Positions 6,853 through 10,169 of a stretch of 10,169 nt of DNA are shown one piece after another (within the stretch, counting starts at the first letter, position 1; the number at the start of each line of letters is the position of its first letter). The stretch spans positions 1 through 10,169 of the forward strand of contig VMCP01000118.1 of the NCBI GenBank assembly GCA_008081305.1. The letters run 5' to 3'. The notes beneath the pieces are model-generated. The model saw only the letters and a list, made by a program, of their open reading frames with translations. It ran no database searches and had not been told where the DNA came from. The position numbers were made by a program, and so were the translations under genes. The DNA comes from Bacteroidota bacterium. Lineage in GTDB: Bacteria; Bacteroidota; Bacteroidia; NS11-12g; UBA955.

Positions 6853-7848
6853 ATGATAAGGCTTAACCCTTTTATACTCTTCATGGCTGTTGTACTCATT
6901 GCTTTAAACGCATGTGATGGCGGCAAGACGTCTACAGCTGTAGAAGAGACGGAAGTCAAAGGAATGATAGACAATCCATCCAAGAAATTCAATTCCGATT
7001 CGGCTTTTGATTTCATCGCAAAGCAGGTGGCATTTGGTTATAGAATTCCCGGAACCAAAGAACATAAAGCTTGTGCGGAATGGCTGTATACCAAACTCAA
7101 TCAATTTTGCGACACCGCTTATTTCCCCAAAGGAAGCACCACCACCCACGAAGGGAAAAATATCCCCGTTTATAATCTAATTGGCTCTTTTAGGCCAAAT
7201 GCAAGTAGACGAATTTTATTAGCATCCCACTGGGATTCTAGGCCCATAGCCGATAACGGCCCAATAGAGAATCAACGCTCCCCTATAGATGGCGCAAATG
7301 ATGGAGCCAGTGGAGTAGCTGTATTGCTAGAATTAGCCAGAAACCTTGATAGTCTTCCCGAGGATGTAGGTGTAGATATCGTTTTCTTCGACGCGGAGGA
7401 TTTAGGTATTTCTGAAGTTGAAAACTCGTTTTGTTTGGGGAGCCAATACTGGGCTAAAAATCCTCATGTACCCGGATACTCTGCTCATTTTGGAATCTTA
7501 TTGGATATGGTTGGTGGTGAAAAAGCGAAGTTTTATTGGGAAGGGAATAGTAAAAACTGGGGAAGTTATATTCTCTCACACGTATGGACGATCGCTCAAG
7601 AATTGGGTTTTGGCTCAAGGTTTATTACTGAAAGTACAGCACCAGTGATTGACGATCATGCCTATGTATATGAAGGCACCAAAATTCCGATGATTGATAT
7701 CATCGATTACCACCACAGTAGCGGATTCCCCGAAGAATGGCATACGGTGAATGACAACCTAAAGAACATTCATAAACCTAGTCTTAGTGCGGTGGGAATT
7801 ACACTTGAAAACACCCTATTAACTCCACCTCCTAGCCTATTTTATTAG
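6853..7848 (+). CDS. M28-family glutaminyl-peptide cyclotransferase-like lipoprotein
   Basis: A 331-residue zinc enzyme predicted to turn N-terminal Gln of exported proteins into pyroglutamate. The start ATG 6853 gives a lipoprotein signal, MIRLNPFILFMAVVLIALNAC, with lipobox L18-N-A-C21; the frame is open back to 6700, but that stretch is antisense to yicC. M28 motifs in order: SHWDSR (H126, D128), DGANDGASG (D150), FFDAEDLG (E182, D183), LLDMVGG (D218), then DDHAY (D267, H269) and FPEEWHTVNDN (H297). The last two blocks closely resemble animal-type glutaminyl cyclases (DDHxPF, FPxVWHTMDDN), favouring cyclase over aminopeptidase. The usual second Glu after the catalytic Glu is Asp here. No acidic surface-export signal follows C21, so periplasmic orientation is likely. 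First gene of the rightward operon; the next ATG is one base after its stop. Confidence 0.85.
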   Translation: MIRLNPFILFMAVVLIALNACDGGKTSTAVEETEVKGMIDNPSKKFNSDSAFDFIAKQVAFGYRIPGTKEHKACAEWLYTKLNQFCDTAYFPKGSTTTHEGKNIPVYNLIGSFRPNASRRILLASHWDSRPIADNGPIENQRSPIDGANDGASGVAVLLELARNLDSLPEDVGVDIVFFDAEDLGISEVENSFCLGSQYWAKNPHVPGYSAHFGILLDMVGGEKAKFYWEGNSKNWGSYILSHVWTIAQELGFGSRFITESTAPVIDDHAYVYEGTKIPMIDIIDYHHSSGFPEEWHTVNDNLKNIHKPSLSAVGITLENTLLTPPPSLFY

Positions 7849-7849
7849 T

Positions 7850-8569
7850 ATGAATTGTGATATATTGGCCATAGGCGCACACCCAGATGATATTGAACTC
7901 GCTTGTTCTGGAACGCTCATTAAGGAAATCAATAATGGGAAGAAGGTTGTTTTATTGGATTTAACCCTCGGCGAATTGGGAAGCCGTGGTAACTCAAGTA
8001 TTAGAACGCGGGAAGCAACTAAAAGCGCTCAAATAATGGGGGCTGCTGAACGTGTACAACTAAATTTATCGGACGGTTTTTTTGAGATTAACGAGACTTC
8101 TTTAATCGAGGTAATCAAACAAATCCGACACTTTAAGCCAACAACCATACTCGCAAATGCAACATCAGATAGACATCCGGACCATGGAAGAGCCTCTGAT
8201 TTAGTGAGAAGAGCTGCTTTTCTCTCAGGTTTAGTGCGAATTGAAACTGAGCACCATGGCTCCATACAGCCCGCACATCGGCCTGATTCGGTCTTTTTTT
8301 ATCTTCAAGACAGAAATATCGGGCCTGACTTTGTCGTTGATATTACAGACACTTTCGAGACTAAAATTGAATGTATAAAAGCGTTCGATAGCCAGTTTTA
8401 CAAACCAAATAGTACAGAGCCTGAAACTCCGATCAGCACTAAATCCTTTTGGGATTTTATCGAGGCAAGAGCAAGAGACTACGGCCGATCAATAGGCAAA
8501 ACATTTGGTGAGGGATTCATTTGCGAAAAAGGATTGGTTGGCGTTGATCGCGTGAACGACCTTTTTTAA
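7850..8569 (+). CDS. bshB1: Bacillithiol biosynthesis deacetylase BshB1
   Basis: A 239-residue cytosolic LmbE/PIG-L-type zinc deacetylase that removes the acetyl group from N-acetylglucosaminyl-malate, giving the GlcN-malate to which cysteine is added in making the redox thiol bacillithiol. Seen: AIGAHPDDIELACSG (H11, D13, D14) and SDRHPDHGRAS (H109, D111, H112), which provide the zinc ligands (H11, D14, H112) and the catalytic Asp. The sequence TLGELGSRGN, the extension KAFDSQFY and the C-terminal ARARDYGRSIG are typical of the BshB1 branch rather than of other LmbE proteins. bshA and bshC are not in the window. It lies one base after the cyclase gene, and its TAA abuts the ATG of the VWA gene, so the three are almost certainly cotranscribed. 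Confidence 0.92.
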   Translation: MNCDILAIGAHPDDIELACSGTLIKEINNGKKVVLLDLTLGELGSRGNSSIRTREATKSAQIMGAAERVQLNLSDGFFEINETSLIEVIKQIRHFKPTTILANATSDRHPDHGRASDLVRRAAFLSGLVRIETEHHGSIQPAHRPDSVFFYLQDRNIGPDFVVDITDTFETKIECIKAFDSQFYKPNSTEPETPISTKSFWDFIEARARDYGRSIGKTFGEGFICEKGLVGVDRVNDLF

Positions 8570-9949
8570 ATGAAGATCACCTTCAAAAATACGGGAAAGG
8601 CACTGCTTTGGTTGCCATTATTATTTGCACAGAAAGCTGTTGCTCAATCAAGTATTGATGCTAAAATCAACAGCCTTATTAAAACCAAACCCATACGTGT
8701 GGATCAACACCCTTTTGCCAAGGACACCAATATACTTTATTGGCCCATGTACTTTTCCAGCTCTTACTTTCAAGATAGCCTGAATTTCAACATCCCAAAT
8801 AAACAAGAAATCGCTAGTGTCCATTTGGTTTATACGCGATATCGTCAGGTAGATACCTTCAATCAACCGAGACTCAATGAAAAACGCTTTTACAGGCTAG
8901 CCGAAAAACACCCTGAATGGTATAAAAATAAAGATATCACTTGGAGGGTTTTTGAACAAACGAAAGCAAAAACCGAAAAACGAGCTAAAAAAATGTTTCA
9001 TGGTTTTATCGTCTTTCTTAAGCCGAATAAAGACCCAGAATTTGTTGACCGTGAGTTCGAAACATTGGATGACATCCTGCTGAATATTTCGGATACCATG
9101 GAAACCGTACCAGATAAAACTATCTGGAGGGTGAAACGAAAATACATTGAAACCGGCCGTTATTTACCGTGGAGAAAAGATCTTTTGGATAAAGGAGTTC
9201 GATACACCTCAGCAGGCATTTGGTTCAGAAGACCAGAAACGAGGATGGAGGTTGATAGTATCCCAAGACGCACCATACCAGGTTATCAAAAACTCAGTGG
9301 AAAGTACAAAGGAAAGAAGCTACAGCGTTTGGATGTTTATAATTCACTACTACGCTACCCTTTGAAAGGGAAATGGGCAATCGTTTCGGATGTTACCGGA
9401 AGTATGTCTCCATTTACCGGCCAAATATTAGCCTTTATTAAGAATCATCCATTCTCACGGGATAGTACGCAATTCAGTTTTTTCAATGACGGAAATGGGG
9501 CGCCTGAACTCATAAAAAGGATCGGTATATCAGGTGGAGTTTATACCTGTGAAGTAAATTCATTTGAAGTCCTCAATAAAACCGTAAGAAAAGCAATGAA
9601 AGCTGGTGATGGCGGAGATTTGCCAGAGAACAACATAGAGGCAGTGCTGCGTACCATTAAAAAATGGCCTCAAGTAGATACCGTTCTGATGATTGCTGAT
9701 GAATTGGCTCCTGTAAAAGACATGGTGCTGTTAAAGTATGTAAAAAAACCAGTTACGATCATTGTCTGTAGCCATTTTGGAAACGGGAACATACCCAAGG
9801 ATTACGTAAAAATTGCCCAATTTACAAAGGGCGGTATTCTGACTCCATCGGGAATGATTCGGATACCAAAAAATATGAGAAACGGAAATTTCATTGACTG
9901 CAGGGAACATCGATACACCTATCGTGACGGGGTTCTTTATCAAAATTAA
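8570..9949 (+). CDS. Secreted protein with C-terminal VWA-like (MIDAS) domain
   Basis: A 459-residue exported protein of unknown function. Residues 1-25 are a signal peptide ending AVA, cut before Q26. Residues about 50-260 form a basic, aromatic-rich region with no family I recognise. From about 267 there is a von Willebrand A-like fold: WAIVSDVTGSMSP supplies the first metal motif D274-x-T276-x-S278, DGGDLPENN (347-355) lies where the MIDAS threonine loop is expected, and VLMIADE supplies D377. A divalent-metal-dependent adhesive or binding role is the usual function of such domains, but no partner can be named. The domain is at the C terminus with no membrane anchor or sorting signal I can identify. 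It starts immediately after the bshB1 stop and is the last gene of the operon. Confidence 0.75.
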   Translation: MKITFKNTGKALLWLPLLFAQKAVAQSSIDAKINSLIKTKPIRVDQHPFAKDTNILYWPMYFSSSYFQDSLNFNIPNKQEIASVHLVYTRYRQVDTFNQPRLNEKRFYRLAEKHPEWYKNKDITWRVFEQTKAKTEKRAKKMFHGFIVFLKPNKDPEFVDREFETLDDILLNISDTMETVPDKTIWRVKRKYIETGRYLPWRKDLLDKGVRYTSAGIWFRRPETRMEVDSIPRRTIPGYQKLSGKYKGKKLQRLDVYNSLLRYPLKGKWAIVSDVTGSMSPFTGQILAFIKNHPFSRDSTQFSFFNDGNGAPELIKRIGISGGVYTCEVNSFEVLNKTVRKAMKAGDGGDLPENNIEAVLRTIKKWPQVDTVLMIADELAPVKDMVLLKYVKKPVTIIVCSHFGNGNIPKDYVKIAQFTKGGILTPSGMIRIPKNMRNGNFIDCREHRYTYRDGVLYQN

Positions 9950-10018
9950 ATCACGCGTTTTAGAAAAAATCACCTTTTATCATGATGAACGTCATACAAG
10001 GTTGTAGTCTTAAGGGCT

Positions 10019-10026
10019 TAATTTTG
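10019..10026 (+). promoter_or_regulatory. -7 promoter box TAATTTTG for the ferredoxin-NADP reductase gene
   Basis: TAATTTTG matches TAnnTTTG exactly and lies in the 82-base gap after the VWA gene. The nearest TTG (10002-10004) is 14 bases upstream, shorter than usual, and lies in a small TACAA-GG-TTGTA repeat (9995-10006). The box ends 5 bases before ATG 10032, again implying a very short or absent leader. I see no convincing terminator for the upstream operon in this gap. Confidence 0.35.
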
Positions 10027-10031
10027 CACTC

Positions 10032-10169
10032 ATGATAGAAACCGATATCATCATCATAGGTGCTGGACCAGTGGGTTTATTTACGGTATTTGAAGCCGGC
10101 TTATTAAAACTCCGTTGCCACATCATTGATGTTTTGCCACAGGCCGGAGGACAACTAACTGAAATATAT
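10032..10169 (+). CDS. TrxR-like ferredoxin/flavodoxin--NADP reductase, N-terminal part (3' end outside window)
   Basis: Only the first 46 residues are present. They form the start of an FAD-binding Rossmann fold: a beta strand IIII, the dinucleotide loop GAGPVG (10-15), an acidic residue D33 at the end of the second strand where the FAD ribose is bound, and QAGGQLTEIY (37-46). The spacing of GGQL and the pattern GLFTVFEAGLLKLRCHIID resemble the thioredoxin-reductase-like ferredoxin--NADP reductase group (YumC type) more than true thioredoxin reductase, which would carry a CxxC motif later, beyond the window. The likely role is NADPH-dependent reduction of ferredoxin or flavodoxin in the cytosol. 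It has its own candidate promoter and is probably separate from the upstream operon. Confidence 0.75.
   Translation, partial: MIETDIIIIGAGPVGLFTVFEAGLLKLRCHIIDVLPQAGGQLTEIY

Noticed and set aside
6904..7149. Minus-strand open frames within the cyclase gene
   Set aside because: They are antisense to a gene with clear M28 motifs and show no recognisable domain or start signal.
8029..8265. Minus-strand frame inside bshB1
   Set aside because: Antisense to the zinc-site region of a well-identified enzyme.
8642..8661. Shared hexapeptide AQSSID at the mature start of two secreted proteins (also in the 4131-5879 product)
   Set aside because: The codons differ and the rest of the proteins do not match, so it reflects the common +1 Gln pattern and chance rather than homology.
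9950..10031. Intrinsic terminator after the VWA gene
   Set aside because: Only short, weak complementary stretches (TGA..TCA, TACAA-GG-TTGTA) and no GC-rich stem followed by a T-run.

Overview
The window looks like chromosomal DNA of a member of the Bacteroidota, most likely a Flavobacteriales-type organism. Pointers are: a DUF3109 protein, a UbiA-type prenyltransferase of the kind common in this phylum, bacillithiol deacetylase BshB1, signal peptides that cleave just before a glutamine, a lipoprotein glutaminyl cyclase, and TAnnTTTG -7 promoter elements. The content is mostly core metabolism and cell-envelope genes, densely packed. I see no mobile element, CRISPR array, tRNA or rRNA.

Layout. 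(1) Bases 1-369 (+) are the 3' end of a UbiA-family prenyltransferase, convergent with the next block by a single base. (2) A six-gene leftward operon runs from about 6759 down to 371: yicC, a secreted protein with a degenerate enzyme domain plus predicted outer-membrane barrel, a secreted Tiki/EreA/ChaN-like protein plus predicted barrel, pssA (phosphatidylserine synthase), purE, and a DUF3109 cysteine-cluster protein. Junctions are overlaps of 4-11 bases or one gap of 18 bases. (3) Bases 6760-6852 are the only divergent promoter region; they hold a large imperfect inverted repeat and candidate -7 boxes. (4) A rightward operon follows: an M28 glutaminyl-cyclase-like lipoprotein (6853-7848), bshB1 (7850-8569) and a secreted VWA-domain protein (8570-9949), with 0-1 base between genes. 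(5) After an 82-base gap with its own candidate promoter, a TrxR-like ferredoxin-NADP reductase begins at 10032 and runs off the window.

The most interesting part is 2228-5879. By eye, the two adjacent envelope proteins align over their soluble domains. One keeps a GExH-type active-site signature (E57, H59, E88, H307), while its neighbour appears to have lost all of these residues (P58, K60, F85, E299). This suggests an enzyme/pseudoenzyme pair, each part fused to its own predicted beta-barrel and embedded in a housekeeping phospholipid/purine operon. A second theme links three secreted proteins here, all with a predicted mature N-terminal Gln, to the glutaminyl-cyclase-like lipoprotein, which could convert such termini to pyroglutamate. 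Both themes rest on reading the sequence by eye and on family knowledge; no database search was run.
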